Shown here: piece after piece, positions 1 through 12,588 of the stretch | Numbering within the stretch: position 1 is the stretch's first letter | Layout of the letters: every line of letters starts with the position of its first letter | Assembly (NCBI RefSeq): GCF_024166365.1 | Contig: NC_064824.1 | Coordinates: forward strand, 48,398,608-48,462,607 | From: Elephas maximus indicus | Lineage: Eukaryota; Chordata; Mammalia; Proboscidea; Elephantidae | Reading direction: 5' to 3' | Length of the DNA: 64,000 nucleotides | Translations under genes and position numbers: made by a program | The notes under the pieces: generated by a model | What the model was told of the DNA's origin: nothing | Database searches by the model: none | The model's input: the letters and a program-made list of their open reading frames with translations, nothing else

Positions 1-471
1 TGCTCAAAACCGTACAGAAGCAATAGAAAACTAATAAAGGTAACCTCCAAGGACATTTTCTAAAAATACCCCAGAGAAATCACAAAAACAAATTAAGATT
101 AATTTTAAAAAGAAAAAAATGCTCAAACCAGGGAATCATTGAAGTCAATATGTAAAAGATCACAATAATCAAAAAGAGGGACTAAATACAGGAGGCATAG
201 AACTGCCATATAGAGAGCAAAACAAGACGATATAGGATAATACAAGTTAGGTTTTTACTTAGAAAAATAGGGGTAAATATTAAGGTAACCACAAAGAGGT
301 ATAACAACTCCATAACTCAAAATAAAAACCAAGAAAAACATAACGACTCAGCAAACATAAAGTCAACTACTATGAAAACGAGGAACACACAATTTACAAA
401 GAAAAACATCTCAGCACAAAAAGTAAGTGGAAAAATGAAATTGTCAACAACACACACAAAAAGGCATCAAA

Positions 472-3400
472 ATGACAGCACTAAACACATACTTACCTGT
501 AATTATGCTGAATGTAAATGGACTAAATGAACCAATAAAGAGACAGAGAGTCTCAGACTGGATAAAGAAACACGATCCGTCTATATGCTGCCTACAAGAG
601 ACACACCTTAGACTTAGAGACACAAACAGACCAAAACTCGAAGGATGGAAAAAAATATATCAAGCAAACAACAAGCAAAAAAGAGCAGGAGTACCAATAT
701 TAACTTCTGACAAAATAGACTTTAAAGTTAAATCCACCACAGAGGATAAAGAAGGACACTACATAATGATTAAAGGGACAATTGACCAGGAAGATATAAC
801 CATATTAAATATTTATGTACCCAATGACAGGGCTGCAAGATACATAAAACAAACTTTAACAGAACTGAAAAGTTAGATAGACACCTCCACAATTATACTA
901 GGAGACTTCAACACACCACTTTCGGAGAAGGACAGGACTTCCATTAAGAAGCTCAATGGAGACACAGAAGACCTAACTGCTACAATCAACCAACTTGACC
1001 TCACAGACCAATACAGAACACTCCACCCAACAGCTACAAAGCGTACTTTTTTCTTTCTAGCGTACATGGAACATTCTCTAGAATAGACCACATACTAAGT
1101 CAAAAAACAAACCTTTGCAGAATCCAAAACATCGAAATATTACAAAGCATCTTCTCAGACCACAAGGCCATAAAAGTGGAAATCAATAACAGAAAAATTA
1201 GGGAAAAGAAATCAAATACTTGGAAACTGAACAATACCTTGCTGAAAAAAGACTGGGTTATAGAAGACATTAAGGAGGGAATAAAGAAATTCATAGAATG
1301 CAATGAGAATGAAAACATTTCCTATCAAAACCTCTGGGACACAGCAAAAGCAGTGCTCAGAGGTCAATTTATATCGATAATGCACATATACATAAAGAAG
1401 AAAGAGCCAAAATCAGAGAACTGTCCCTACAACTTGAACAAATAGAAAGCAAGCAACAAAAGAATCCATCAGGCACCAGAAGAAAACCAATAATAAAAAT
1501 TAGAGCTGAACTAAATGAATTAGAGAACATAAAAACAATTGAAAGAATTAACAAAGCCAAAAGCTGGTTCTTTGAAAAAATTAACAAAATTGATAAACCA
1601 TTGGCCAGACTGACTAAAGAAATACAGGTAAGAAAACAAATAACCCAAATAAGAAACAGGATGGGCCACATCACAACAGACCCAACAGAAATTAAAAGAA
1701 TCATATCAGAAAAAAAAAAAAAATCAGATTATTACAAAAAATTGTACTCTGACAAATTTGCAAACCTAGAAGAAATGGATGAATTCCTAGAAAAACACTA
1801 CCTACCTAAAATAATACAATCAGACGTAGAACAACTAAATAGACCCATAACAAAAAAAGAGATTGAAAAGGTAATCCAAAAACTCCCAACAAAAAAAAGC
1901 CCTGGCCCGGAGGGCTTTACTGCAGAGTTCTACCAAACTTTCAGAGAAGAGTTAACACCACTACTACTAAAGGTATTTCAAAGCATAGAAAATGATGGAA
2001 TACCACCTAATTCATTCTATGAAGCCACCATATCCCTGATACAAAAACCAGGTAAAGACATCACAAAAAAAGAAAATTAGAGACTTATATCCCTCATGAA
2101 GATAGATGCAAAAATCCTCAACAAACTTCTAGCCAATAGAATTCAACAACATATCAAAAAAAAACAATCCACCATGACCAGGTGGGATTTATACCAGGTA
2201 TGTAAGGTTTCTTTAATATTAGAAAAACCATTAATGTAATCCACCATATAAATAAAACAAAAGACAAAAACCACATGATCTTATCAATGGATGCAGAAAA
2301 GGCATTTGACAAAGTCCAACACCCATTCATGATAAAAACTCTCAGCAAAATAGGAATTGAAGGAAAATGCCTCAACATAATAAGGGCATCTATACAAAGC
2401 CAACAGCCAACATTACCCTAAATGGAGAGAGCTTGAAAGCATTTCCTTTGAGAACGGGAACCAGACAAGGATGCCCTTTATCACCGCTCTTACTCAACAT
2501 TGTGCTAGAGGTCCTAACCAGAGCAATTAGCTAGACAAAGAAATAAAGGGCATCCGGATTGGCAAGGAGGAAGTCAAATTATCTCTATTTGCAGATGACA
2601 TGATCTTATACACAGAAAACCCTAAGGAATCCTCCAGAAAACTACTGAAACTAATAGAAGACTTCGGCAGAGTCTCAGGTTACAAGATAAACATACAAAA
2701 ATCACTTGGATTCCTCTACACCAACAAAAAGAACATCGAAGAGGAAATCACCAAATCAATACCATTCACAGTGGCCCCCAACAAGATAAAATACTTAGGA
2801 ATAAATCTTACCAGAGATGTAAAAGACCTATACAAAGAAAACTACAAAGTACTAGTGCAAGAAACTGAAAAGGACCTACATAAGTGGAAAAACATACCTT
2901 GCTCATGAATAGGAAGACTTAACATAGTAAAAACGTCTATTCTACCAAAAGCCATCTATACATACAATGCACTTCTGATCCAAATTCCAATGACATTTTT
3001 TAATGTGGTGGAGAAACAAATCACCAACTTTATATGGAAGGGAAAGAAGCCCCGGAAAAATAAGTAAAGCATTACTGAAAAAGAAGAAGAAAGCGGGAAG
3101 CCTCACTCTACCTGATTCTAGAACCTATTATACAGCCACAGTAGTCAAAACAGCCTGGTACTGGTACAACAACAGGCACATAGACCAATGGAACAGAATT
3201 GAGAACCCAGATATAAATCCATCCACATATGAGCAGCTGATATTTGACAAAGGCCCAGTGTCAGTTAATTGGGGAAAAGATAGTCTTTTTAACAAATGGT
3301 GCTGGCATAACTGGATATCCATTTGCAAAAAAAATGAAACAGGACCCATACTTCACACCATGCACAAAGACTAACTCCAAGTGGATCAAAGACCTAAACA

Positions 3401-4309
3401 TAAAGACTAAAACGGTAAAGATCATAGAAGAAAAAATAGGGACAACTTTAGAAGCCCTAATACAAGGCATAAACAGAATACAAAACATTACCAAAAATGA
3501 CGAAGAGAAACCAGATAACTGGTTTTCCTAAAAATCAAACACCTATGCTCATCTAAAGACTTCATCAAAAGAGTAAAAAGACCACCTACAGATTGGGAAA
3601 AAATTTCAGCTATGACATCTCCGACCAGCGTCTGATCTCTAAAATCTATATGATTCTGTTAAAACTCAACCACAAAAAGACAAACAACCCAATCAAAAAG
3701 TGGGGAAAGGATATGAACATGCACTTCACTAAAGAAGATATTCAGGCAGCTAACAGATACACGAGAAAATGCTCTCGATCATTAGCCATTAGAGAAATGC
3801 AAATTAAAACCACAATGAGATTCCATCTCACTCCAACAAGGCTGGCATTAATCCAAAAAACACAAAATAATAAATGTTGGAGAGGCTGTGGAGAGATTGG
3901 AACTCTTATACACTGCTGGTGGGAATGTAAAATGGTACAACCACTTTGGAAATCTGTCTGGCGTTTTCTTAAAAAGTTAGAAATAGAACTACCATACAAC
4001 CCAGAAATCCCACTCCTCGGAATATACCCTAGAGAAATAAGAGCCTTTACACGAACAGATATATGCACACCCATGTTTATTGCAGCTCTGTTTACAATAG
4101 CAAAAAGCTGGAAGCAACCAAGGTGTCCATCAATGGATGAATGGTTAAATAAATTATGGTATATTCACAAAATGGAATACTACGTGTCGATAAAGAACAG
4201 TGACGAATCTGTGAAACATTTCATAACATGGAGGAACCTGGAAGGTGTTATGCCGAGTGAAATTAGTCAGAGGCAAAAGGATAAATATTGTATAAGACCA
4301 CTATTATAA
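472..4309 (+). pseudogene. L1 ORF2 remnant (endonuclease-reverse transcriptase), inactivated
   Basis: Reading fragments in different frames together cover endonuclease (472-1100), linker (1176-1700), reverse transcriptase (1601-2908) and C-terminal domain (3003-4309). Each fragment matches L1 ORF2 by eye ([24 protein letters not shown] in the RT region, shown here only as an anchor near 1850-1918; FADDMILYT at 2588). In-frame stops and frame changes separate the fragments. In life the protein nicks DNA and primes reverse transcription at the target; this copy cannot do so. Confidence 0.9.
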
Positions 4310-4359
4310 GATCTTGAGAAATAGTACAAACGGAGAAGAACACATACTTTAGTGGTTAT

Positions 4360-4387
4360 GAAGGGGGGAGGGAGGGAGGGTGGGAGA
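4360..4387 (+). repeat. G-rich tract in L1 3' UTR, candidate G-quadruplex
   Basis: The stretch holds a run of six G and four further G3 runs separated by single A or T bases, which fits the G3N1-7 rule several times over. G-rich polypurine tracts are a known feature of mammalian L1 3' UTRs. The second L1 in the window lacks an equally clean tract at the corresponding place (about 49,990). Confidence 0.7.
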
Positions 4388-5295
4388 GGGTTATTTACTG
4401 ATTAGTTAGTAGATGAGAACTACTTTAGGTGAAGGGAAGAACAATACTCGATACACGGAAGGTCAGCTCAGCTGGACTGGACCAAAAGCAAAGAAGTTTC
4501 TGGGATAAACTGAATGCTTCAAAGGTCAGCGGAGCAAGGGCAGGGGTTTGGGGACTATGGCTTAAGGGGACTTCTAAGTCAACTGGCAAAATAATTCTAT
4601 TATGAAAACATTCTGCATCCCACTTTGCCATCTAAGATGCATCAATTGGTCTCAACCCACCTGGATCAAAGGCAAATGAAGAACACCAAGGTCACACGAT
4701 AACTATGAGCCCAAGAGACAGAAAGGGCCACATGAACCAGAGACTTACATCATCCTGAGACCAGAAGAACTAGTTGGTGCCCGGCCACAATCGATGACTG
4801 CCCTGACAGGGAGCACAACAGAGAACGCCTGAGGGAGCAGGAGATCAGTGGGATGCAGACCCCAAATTCTCATAAAAAGACCAGACTTAATGGTCTGACT
4901 GAGACTAGAAGAATCCTGGCGGCCATGGTCCCCAAACCTTCTGTTGGCCCAGGACAGGAACCATTCCCGAAGACAACTCATCAGACATGGAAGGGACTGG
5001 ACAATGGGTTGAAGAGAGAAGCTGATGAAGAGTAAGCTACTTGTATCAGGTGGACACTTGAGACTGTGATGGCATCTCCTGTCTGGAAGGGAGATAGGAG
5101 GGTAGAGAGGGTTAGAAACTGGCAAAACGGTCACAAAAGGAGAGACTGGAAGGAGGGAGCGGGCTGACTCAGGGCGAGAGTAAGTGGGAGTATGGAGTAA
5201 GGTGTATATAAGCTTGTATGTGACAGACTGACTTGATTTGTAAACTTTCACTTAAAGCACAATAAAAATTATTTAAAAAAAAAAACAAAAAAAAC

Positions 5296-6204
5296 CCAGA
5301 TCTGAAAGCTTTATGTTACATAGGCATGTGTAATCAATTGATTTCTGAATATGAGTCACATTTTTTCACAGAATCTACTTTATAAAGCAAAGCGTTAAAA
5401 CGGAATGTAACACTCTGGATTCATAAGTTTAATTAATAAACTGCATCCAAACAGAGACCTTGTGTATATCTGAGACTGGGGTTTCTTACTCCAAACCAAT
5501 TCTAGGTACATACCAGAACCACACCATCTCTAGAAGGAGGCCAATTATACAGCCAGACATCTCTACCCAGGAAGCTAGAATCCAATGTCCAAGACCAAAG
5601 AGGAAGCAGAAGCCAGTTCAGCAGGGAATCACTGTCAAGGGCCTCTCTTAAAAGCAAAGCAGCGATTTCTCTTCCTCTCTTATCCAGAAAACCAAAACAA
5701 TCGAATGGGGTGTGTAGGGGGCTGAGTAAAATTACTAACTTGTATTTCTCTTTTAGTACAGGAGATGGACAGGGGTTTTGTTTGGATTTTCTTTTCATTC
5801 TACATAGAAGGCTCTGGCTATAAATGTCTGGAAGCTTGTCCACTATAAAGTGTTTTGTTTCTTTTTCCCATTTCATGAGGCCACAGTCATATTATACTTT
5901 TGGAATTCCTCTTTTCATCTGCTTCCTTTCTACTGACAGTTCATAAAAGATGGGCCACAGTGGGAATGAGCACTTAGCAGTTATTTTTTAAATATTAAAG
6001 GAAGTTAGGCTCCATATACCTATGGAAAGAGAATTTTTCTAAATTGTGGTATTCCCAGGGCTGGGGCTGCACCCAAATTGCCATGTAGTCCTAGAAGACC
6101 CGACTAATAACTTAGGAAGTTCTAGGAAAAAGGTCCAATAACCAGATACAAAAGTTGCATAACTGGCTTATCCTGCCTGTTTTATTATTTTTAATAATAT
6201 TCAC
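5296..6204. other. Intergenic DNA, nothing recognised
   Basis: AT-rich sequence directly after the L1 A-tail. Short open frames exist but show no family resemblance. No CpG cluster, RNA gene or recognisable repeat seen. Confidence 0.5.
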
Positions 6205-6425
6205 GGTTGCCATTTATTGAGTTTACACAAAGAGCCAAGCTCTACTTGTGCATTTTAATCTTCCCCAAAACACAACGTGGTAGATGTAACTATCGCTGAT
6301 TAATAAGTAAGAAAATTGGGGTTCAAAAACCTTAACAAAGTTGTGCCTGGTCCCTACTAAAAAGACAGAGGCAAGATTAGAACTTTGGTCTATCTAAGCT
6401 CAGAACCCACATTCCTTACTACTAT
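6205..6425 (+). mobile_element. MIR-like ancient SINE fragment
   Basis: The wording 'ccatttattgagtttac...' followed by 'aacgtggtagatgtaac' and 'aagttgtgcctggtc' follows the MIR family plan of a low-count end, a core and a clearance motif, heavily diverged. Confidence 0.5.
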
Positions 6426-7225
6426 TTACTAATGCTTCCCTAGCTTATTGTATATGAGAAGCAAGTGGTGATTTTTTAATTAAAATCATTTGATAGGAAA
6501 ACAGTATATTATATTACATTTCTTGGTAATTCCTATAAACCCATAACCCTTTTCTATATACAGAGTTCTGAAAGACTTTGGGCCTGTTTATGCCATAAGC
6601 AATAGGTACAGAAAACTATGTGTTAGGCCACCCACCAAGCAAGATAATGTTAACCACAGGTTGCCGGGAAGATATTAGACATCAAAATACTTCATTCAGA
6701 AGAGTGCCTATTTATGTTGCTCTCCCTTGAGGAATGAACCTCTAAACTCCCAGATTTGTTCAAGATCTGAAAGCAGAGAGTACTTGTGCCTCTGTCTCGA
6801 GACAGAGAGGCTTTGGAAGTGGCAAACATCATGGAGAAGTCCTCCAGGCCTCTCCACGAAAAATTTGGTACAGGAGAAGTCAAGTAGTCACCTAGATGGC
6901 TATGTAGGTAGGGGCTGACAAAGCCAGAGATGGGTGGGAAAACCTCTGAATGATTCTAGTATTCCACGAAGGGTTTGGCAACTCTGAGAAGAGTCAAATC
7001 AAGAGAGGCCTTACCATGATCTGCAAAGACAACTGACAGGAGAGATCAAGACTATCTTACTAGATGTCTGACTAGAAAGGTGAAAACCAAGAAAGTCCCC
7101 ACCAACACCATTGCCTCCACCTCCCACTCACTGGCTTTCTCTCACCAATCCTACTGCTGCATTTAGACACCCTGGGGCTGGAGATGGGAAAATCTGGAAT
7201 TGACTGAGATTATCTTGAACTAGGA
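6426..7225. other. Intergenic DNA, nothing recognised
   Basis: No gene, RNA or repeat I can name. Short opposite-strand frames at 6692-6918 overlap each other and look like chance. Confidence 0.45.
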
Positions 7226-7427
7226 GTGCCTGGGTGGTGCAAATGGTTAAGTGCTTAGCCACTTACCAGAAGAAAGATTGGAGGTTCGATTCCACCAAAA
7301 GGCTCCTTGGAAGAAAGTCTTGGTGAGCTGCTTCCGAAAGGTCACAGTCATGAAAACCTTATGGAGTACAGTTTTACTGGGACACATATGGTGTCATCGT
7401 GAATCAGAATTGACTCAATAAACTAGT
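7226..7427 (+). mobile_element. Afrotherian tRNA-derived SINE
   Basis: Head 'gtgcctgggtggtgcaaatg', a B-box-like 'ggttcgattcc' at about 7282, body 'ctccttggaagaaagtcttgg' and the diverged tail 'gtgaatcagaattgactcaa'. Confidence 0.85.
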
Positions 7428-7447
7428 TTGTTTTGTCGTTGTTTGGG

Positions 7448-7650
7448 CGGGAAGGGGGTGCAAATGGCTAATATGCTTGGCTGGTAACCAAAAAGTTGGA
7501 GGTTCAAGTCCACCCAGAGGCTCCTCAGAAAAAAAGGCCTGGCAATCTACTTCCGAAAAATCAGCCATTGAAACCCTATGAAGCATAGTTCTACTCTGAC
7601 GCACATGGTGTCCGCATGAGTCAGAATCGACTCGACAGCAACCATTTTTA
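7448..7650 (+). mobile_element. Afrotherian tRNA-derived SINE
   Basis: Second copy in the same direction about 20 bp after the first. B-box-like 'ggttcaagtcc', body 'ggcctggcaatctacttccg' and tail 'catgagtcagaatcgactcg'. The 5' head is shortened. Confidence 0.87.
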
Positions 7651-7737
7651 TCCTGAATTAACTTTTTAACTCAGTGTAATGTGAGATTACTCTGAATTAA
7701 AGGATATTTTATTTCTACCATCTAGTAGATAAGGAAG

Positions 7738-8112
7738 ATTGAAGAAGAATTGATGCCTTTGAAGTAGTGTTGTCAAAGAATATTGAATATACCATGGACT
7801 GCCAAAAGAATGAACAAATCTGTCTTGGAAGAAGTACAACCGGAATGTTCCTTAGAAGAAAGGATGGCAAGACTACATTTCACATACTTTGGACATGTTA
7901 TCAGGAGGGACCAGTCCCTAGAGAAGGACATCATGCTTTGTAAAGTAGAAGGTCAGCAAAAAAGAAGACCCTCAATGAGATGGATTGACACAATGGGCTC
8001 AAACATAACAATGATTGTGAGGATGGTGCATGACCAGGCAATGTTTCATTCTGTTGTACATAGGGTTGCTATGAGTTGGAACCGAGTCAATGGCACCTAA
8101 CAACAACAAGTA
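7738..8112 (+). mobile_element. RTE-class LINE, 5'-truncated 3' end
   Basis: The open frame at 7783-8100 encodes the C-terminal tail of an RTE/BovB-like ORF2 (NIPWTAKRMNKSVLEEVQPE, then YFGHVIRRDQSLEKDIML). It ends with 'gttgctatgagttggaac' and an AACAACAA run, the typical RTE terminus. The usual GRPS motif is damaged here (KKRRPSMRWID). Confidence 0.9.
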
Positions 8113-8425
8113 AATGGAGATGAACATAAAAATAAAGCTCAATTATGAGGTAAAATAAAGATGGTATATTTTTTCCACACCTAAGTTTCTGACCTAAGAA
8201 ATACACATCAATCATAAATGACAATGAACTAGATATCAATATAAATTGTGTAAAAATGCATGAGGATGGTGTCTAACCTCCTCTAACTTCACAAGGGGGA
8301 AGAAGAATCAAGATCAACAGCCTGAGCCTGATTCCTGTGAGACAGAGGTCAGGTATGTTTCCTCTCTCCACCATCTTTACCAATCCTGACACCAACTGTC
8401 CCTCCCACAGCACTCTCTACTTCTC
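8113..8425. other. Intergenic DNA, nothing recognised
   Basis: No supported feature in this stretch between the RTE end and the LTR-like block. Confidence 0.4.
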
Positions 8426-9184
8426 TGTTGGGTTCAATAATTCATTACAATGACCACACAGAACTCACAGACAATACTCACAATTATGGGGCTTATTAGG
8501 GAAGTAACAGGTTACATTTCAGGTTCACAAACCCTCAGAATACATTTCTTCCATCAGGACAGCCATGCTCAAAGGCAGGCCTCTCTCTGGTCCCTTGGCC
8601 TCTGCCTTGCAGGGGCAAGTGTTCCAAAGATCTTTTAGCTCTACCAATAAGTGCCCCGAGGCATCCTACTCCACCAGTGGGCATTGGTCCAAAGGTGTTC
8701 AGCTCTGACTCTGTGGGTTACCAAACCTAGCTCCACCAAGTGTCTGAAGGCACCCTACTCCTCCAGCAAGCCTCTTGCCTAAAGGCACTCTACTTTCTTG
8801 CTCTGCGGGCCTGGTAGCCCACTACGCTGTCTCCTGCTGGTCTCTCCTGCCATTGTTTCTCTACCACCACTTCTTGCCATCTTCAATGTTACAACTTTCC
8901 CTCTCTTAGTCCCCTGTTTCCAGGAGCTTCTCAGTGCAGGAATCCCAGGTCCAAAGGACACACTGCGCTCTTGGCCCTACTTCTTTGGTGGTGGTGAGAT
9001 CCTATTCCTGCTCTGGAATTGGCTCTCTTTTAAGCTTAGCAGGATGGCAAAACAGACCAGTCCCTTTGGTGGGCCACAGTTGCCTTATTTGCACAGTCCC
9101 ACCCAATCACTTCAGTGGGAGTTACAAGACCATGGTGAGAAAGGCCATATAAAAGCAATCCATCTCACGGCAAACTGTAAGAAT
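8426..9184. mobile_element. Degraded LTR-like repeat, family not identified
   Basis: The segment resembles 18,610-19,200: both carry 'caagc(c/t)tcttgcctaaagg', 'cttcttca(g/-)tgttaca', 'ggtccaaagga' and similar spacing. Two diverged copies in the same window point to a dispersed repeat rather than a gene. The composition and length suggest an endogenous retroviral LTR, but I cannot name it or fix its orientation. Open frames at 8798-9223 are therefore not called. Confidence 0.5.
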
Positions 9185-9655
9185 ATAATGTCTAGGCTTT
9201 TTTTATTTTCTAAGTTTTTTTAATGGAAAAATTCAAATGCCTACAAAAGTAGAACAAATATAATAAGCCCCAGTTCCAAAAACTATCAAGATGTTGTTAA
9301 TCTTGTTTCATGTATTCTCTCTACACACATTTTTTTCCCTACTGGGATATTTTATACCAAATCACAGACATCGTATAATTTCATGCGAAAATTCTTCTGT
9401 GTGTATCTTTAATAGATAAGGAATGTTTTAGCATTACCAAGATGCCATTATCACTCTTAATAAAATTAACAATAATTTCTTCATGTAATGTAATATGTAG
9501 TCTCCATTCTAATCTTCCCAGTTGTCTCACAAACATCTTTTTCTGGTTGCTTTGTTTGAATCAGGATCTAAACAAGGTCCACAGATTGCGTTTAGACAAT
9601 GTATCTCTTAAGTCCCTTTTAGACTGTAACAGTTTACCCCTAAAATCTGTGATTT
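9185..9655 (-). mobile_element. Ancient L1 3' fragment
   Basis: The order 'aacaataatttcttcatgtaat', 'tctccattctaatcttccca', 'gtttgaatcaggatctaaacaagg', 'ctcttaagtcccttttag' matches the 3' UTR area of old mammalian L1 (L1ME/L1MC type) as I remember it. Orientation is my best guess. It includes one arm of a 61-bp inverted repeat (9377-9437). Confidence 0.6.
9377..9437 (+). repeat. 61-bp inverted repeat, left arm
   Basis: The reverse complement recurs at 11,997-12,057 with about two or three mismatches; flanking sequence does not match. Confidence 0.8.
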
Positions 9656-11996
9656 TTATGTTTTAAATGCACTTGTAATCGCCTCTGTGGATTCAGGCTC
9701 AGCGCTAAATTCGCAAGTCTGCAAGCTGATCTGATTGTGGGCTACAGTTGTGTCCCAGAGCCAGCACAAAGAAGAGTTCATCATGAAGGGGTCTGGCTCC
9801 CTCTAGTGCTGTTTCAGATTTTAACCTTCCCTAATTCTCAAATTCAGAAACAGAAAAATAATCCCAATGGAAATAGTTCCATGCTGCATGACCTCTTAGC
9901 TGTGTATTTCTTATATCACACCATTCAACAAGGAGAAAGGAATTCTTTTCGTCTTTTTAATAATGAAAGATAACAGGAAGTTATTGAATGTCAAGCAGAG
10001 TTCCAAGCTAAATCTTTATTTTCTCACCCAATTCTTTATTCTATCATGGAGGATATCATTCCATCATTGAAAGTAACATTACCATCATTTACACCGGAAG
10101 GTCTCAGTGCTGTTGGCAAGATATACCAATTGTTCTAATAGCTCCTTTATTTCCAATGCTCTTCTTTCATTTTATTCATTACTGTGTTTAGGTTAGGAGT
10201 AAGGAATAGACAGGTGTTTCTCTAAAAGCAATTAGATGTCTTATAGTTGCTTCTGTTATTGCATGAAATGATGAAAGAAAGAGCAGGAAAAACATACACT
10301 CAGGGTACAAAAATCCCAAGACCCGGCTGTAACACCAGGTGGTGAAGAGGGAGGCATATGACATATGATCAACATATACTCAATTAATATTTTTAAATAA
10401 TAATCGATTATATAAAGCATCATAATTTTTATTAAAAAAGAGAGAGAACAGACAATAAAAAACATACCTACTCAAGGAAGACTTGCTTGCCTTGAATAAC
10501 TTCACACCTCTCAGCATATAGAAATGCGTGCATTTTCTGCCAAAATGTTTTGCTTTAAAGATACTTATTTCTGTTTAAAAGATTAAGATGTATATTTCTG
10601 TTTAAAAGCTATCATTGCTATAACACAAGCTACTTTTAAAAAAATTGTATTGCAGAAAAGATATAAAGTTGAATTAAAATCAAAAGAGGGGCACATCTCT
10701 TAAACACAGAATAAACACCTCCAAATCTCCTCAGGTAGAAATTCTCAGGGTAGCAATAACAGCTAAGGCTGGCCTCTTGCACATAAGAAATCTTTTTTCA
10801 AGTGTACCAAGAGAATGCCAAATTTAGGAGATCATTACCACCTTTGAATTCTTCACCAAAAGCTAAAGCAACAAAATCCAACATAGCTTTGATTAATCCT
10901 GAATTCAACCTCCAGCCCAGCTCAAACCTGACTTGACTCATGCGCAGTGTTGATTTACCCTTCACTCTCCGGTGAACCCATAAGTTTTATTCTAGGAATG
11001 ACATAAACAGGACTCACAGATAATTGTGTTTAGTGTCTGCATCACTATCTATCAGGGTGACCTTGGCTACAACTGGACAGCTCAGATTTTGGGAAATGTA
11101 CCAGTGTCAGATTGTTTTATTTTTGTAATTAAATATTGGGGGCAGGAGAGCAAGACAGTAGATATTCCCACTACAAATCATTCTGACGCAGGAATGAAGA
11201 ATTTTCTCCATATCTGGGCCCGAAAGAAAGACCAGAGGCATGCGACTGGTAGGAGAAGACTGCCTGGTGATAGGTGAGGGTGAGTTGCACCATCACATTT
11301 CTGGATAACCCTTCCACCCTGTGTCACAACCTCTACTACCTCACCTAAGATAGTAGTAGTGACAGTGACAGTGACAAGGAAGACGGAATCCTCTTGTCAA
11401 GAGAATACATGTAAGTACTAGCTCATTGGAGAATAGCAAGAGGCACAGGGCTGGCCCTTTGGCAACTAGAAGAGTCTGGTCCTGCCACATAGGACTATTT
11501 TTGACCCTCCTGCTGGCACCATGGGCATGCCATGGTTATATGTATGTGTAGGAGGAGGAGCTCTGCCCCAAAGATGTATAGCACTGGGAGCTAGCCTAGG
11601 CTGGCACGTCATGACTACTACTGAGTATAACACTGGGCAGAAAGTCTTCTTAATCCACTTATAGAAATTACTACCAGACCAGCGATGGTCACAGGACTTG
11701 GTACCTTAATGATAAGAACTGCACTGAAATGACAGACCACTAGATATACCCATGTTGAAAAGAATGGATTTCCACGGCTAACCGGACAAGGTTGACAGGT
11801 TTCTTGCTCTCTAGTTTGTTTTTTTTTTTTTTTTCAGGTAATATTCAGACCTGGGATTTTGGAGTTAGAGAAAGAGAGCCCCAGGAAAGAAAGAAAAACC
11901 TTCTCACGATGGACAAAACAGGGCTTGGAGTCATTGATTCAAATATTTTAAAAATGTGACCTTCTCTTGTACCCCAACGTGGTGAAAGGGAATACA
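9656..11996. other. Intergenic DNA, nothing recognised
   Basis: Mostly AT-rich and apparently single-copy by eye. No exon-like frame with splice sites, no RNA gene and no clear repeat. The frame at 11,026-11,277 is short and unconvincing. Confidence 0.4.
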
Positions 11997-12057
11997 GTAA
12001 TGCTAAAACATTCCTTATCTATTAAAGACACATACAGAAGAATTTTCGCATGAAATT
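11997..12057 (-). repeat. 61-bp inverted repeat, right arm
   Basis: Near-identical to the reverse complement of 9377-9437. The right end also forms part of a hairpin: 12,036-12,047 (AGAAGAATTTTC) pairs perfectly with 12,065-12,076 around a 17-base loop. Confidence 0.8.
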
Positions 12058-12076
12058 TTCACTTGAAAATTCTTCT

Positions 12077-12588
12077 ACATGTCTATATACTGAGAGGCGT
12101 TAAAAGGGTTAAAGCCATTTTCTGACCACGTGGCATGGTTTATGACATACAGCTAACTACAGGGGTACACCCCTCTGCATACCACATTCCACTGGGGAAA
12201 TCTGAAAACTAAAGGAATCTAATCTAAGAAGGACCAATGCCTCCTGGAGGCAAAGCGTTATATAGTCAGAAAGTCCTAACTGTGGTTCCTTTAGATAATA
12301 AAAAAAAAAAAAAATAGGACCTAGAAAAGAGTCAAGTGTCCCTTAATATAATAAAGCCAGAGCAAAAAGGTAAAGTCACCTATTGTCTTCAGCGTGGATA
12401 GAAACCACTCTGACTTCCCCCAGGCATGGAAAAACAGCAAGACAAAATCATGTTGTGAAACCATTGTTTGAACACTGAACATTGAACACTGCCTCAATTT
12501 TACCTCTCCAGACATGGAGAGACCACTTTGGAGGGCTTTCTCCTGTATAAGACATGTTTTGTAGTATCAAGCATTCATTACCTTCCTG
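12077..12588. other. Intergenic DNA, nothing recognised
   Basis: Contains an A-run at 12,299-12,315. No gene or repeat family recognised. Confidence 0.4.

Larger units (their letters stand above)
1..5295 (+). mobile_element. L1 LINE, ORF2 plus 3' UTR, decayed; 5' end outside window
   Basis: This is a non-LTR retrotransposon of the L1 family. ORF2 starts at 472 with an AP-endonuclease-like N-terminus (NVNGLNEPIKR, then CCLQETHL), continues through the reverse transcriptase with the catalytic FADD box at 2588-2599, and ends with a Cys-rich segment (CWRGC...HCWWEC, about 3874-3932) and stop near 4309. It is broken: TAG at about 873, further stops near 1443, 2078 and 2906, and several frameshifts, so no full-length ORF2 protein can be made. 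A G-rich tract lies at 4360-4387. The 3' end is the AATAAA and A-rich tail at about 5261-5295. Positions 1-471 are A-rich sequence upstream of ORF2; I do not recognise ORF1 there. Confidence 0.93.

Noticed and set aside
472-4309. Long open frames that look like an active reverse transcriptase gene
   Set aside because: They are L1 ORF2 pieces in different frames with several stops; no complete protein is possible.
4745-5251. 168-residue minus-strand frame
   Set aside because: It lies wholly in the L1 3' UTR on the opposite strand and has no family resemblance.
8798-9223. 141-residue frame as a possible gene
   Set aside because: It lies in an LTR-like repeat with a second diverged copy at 18.6 kb.
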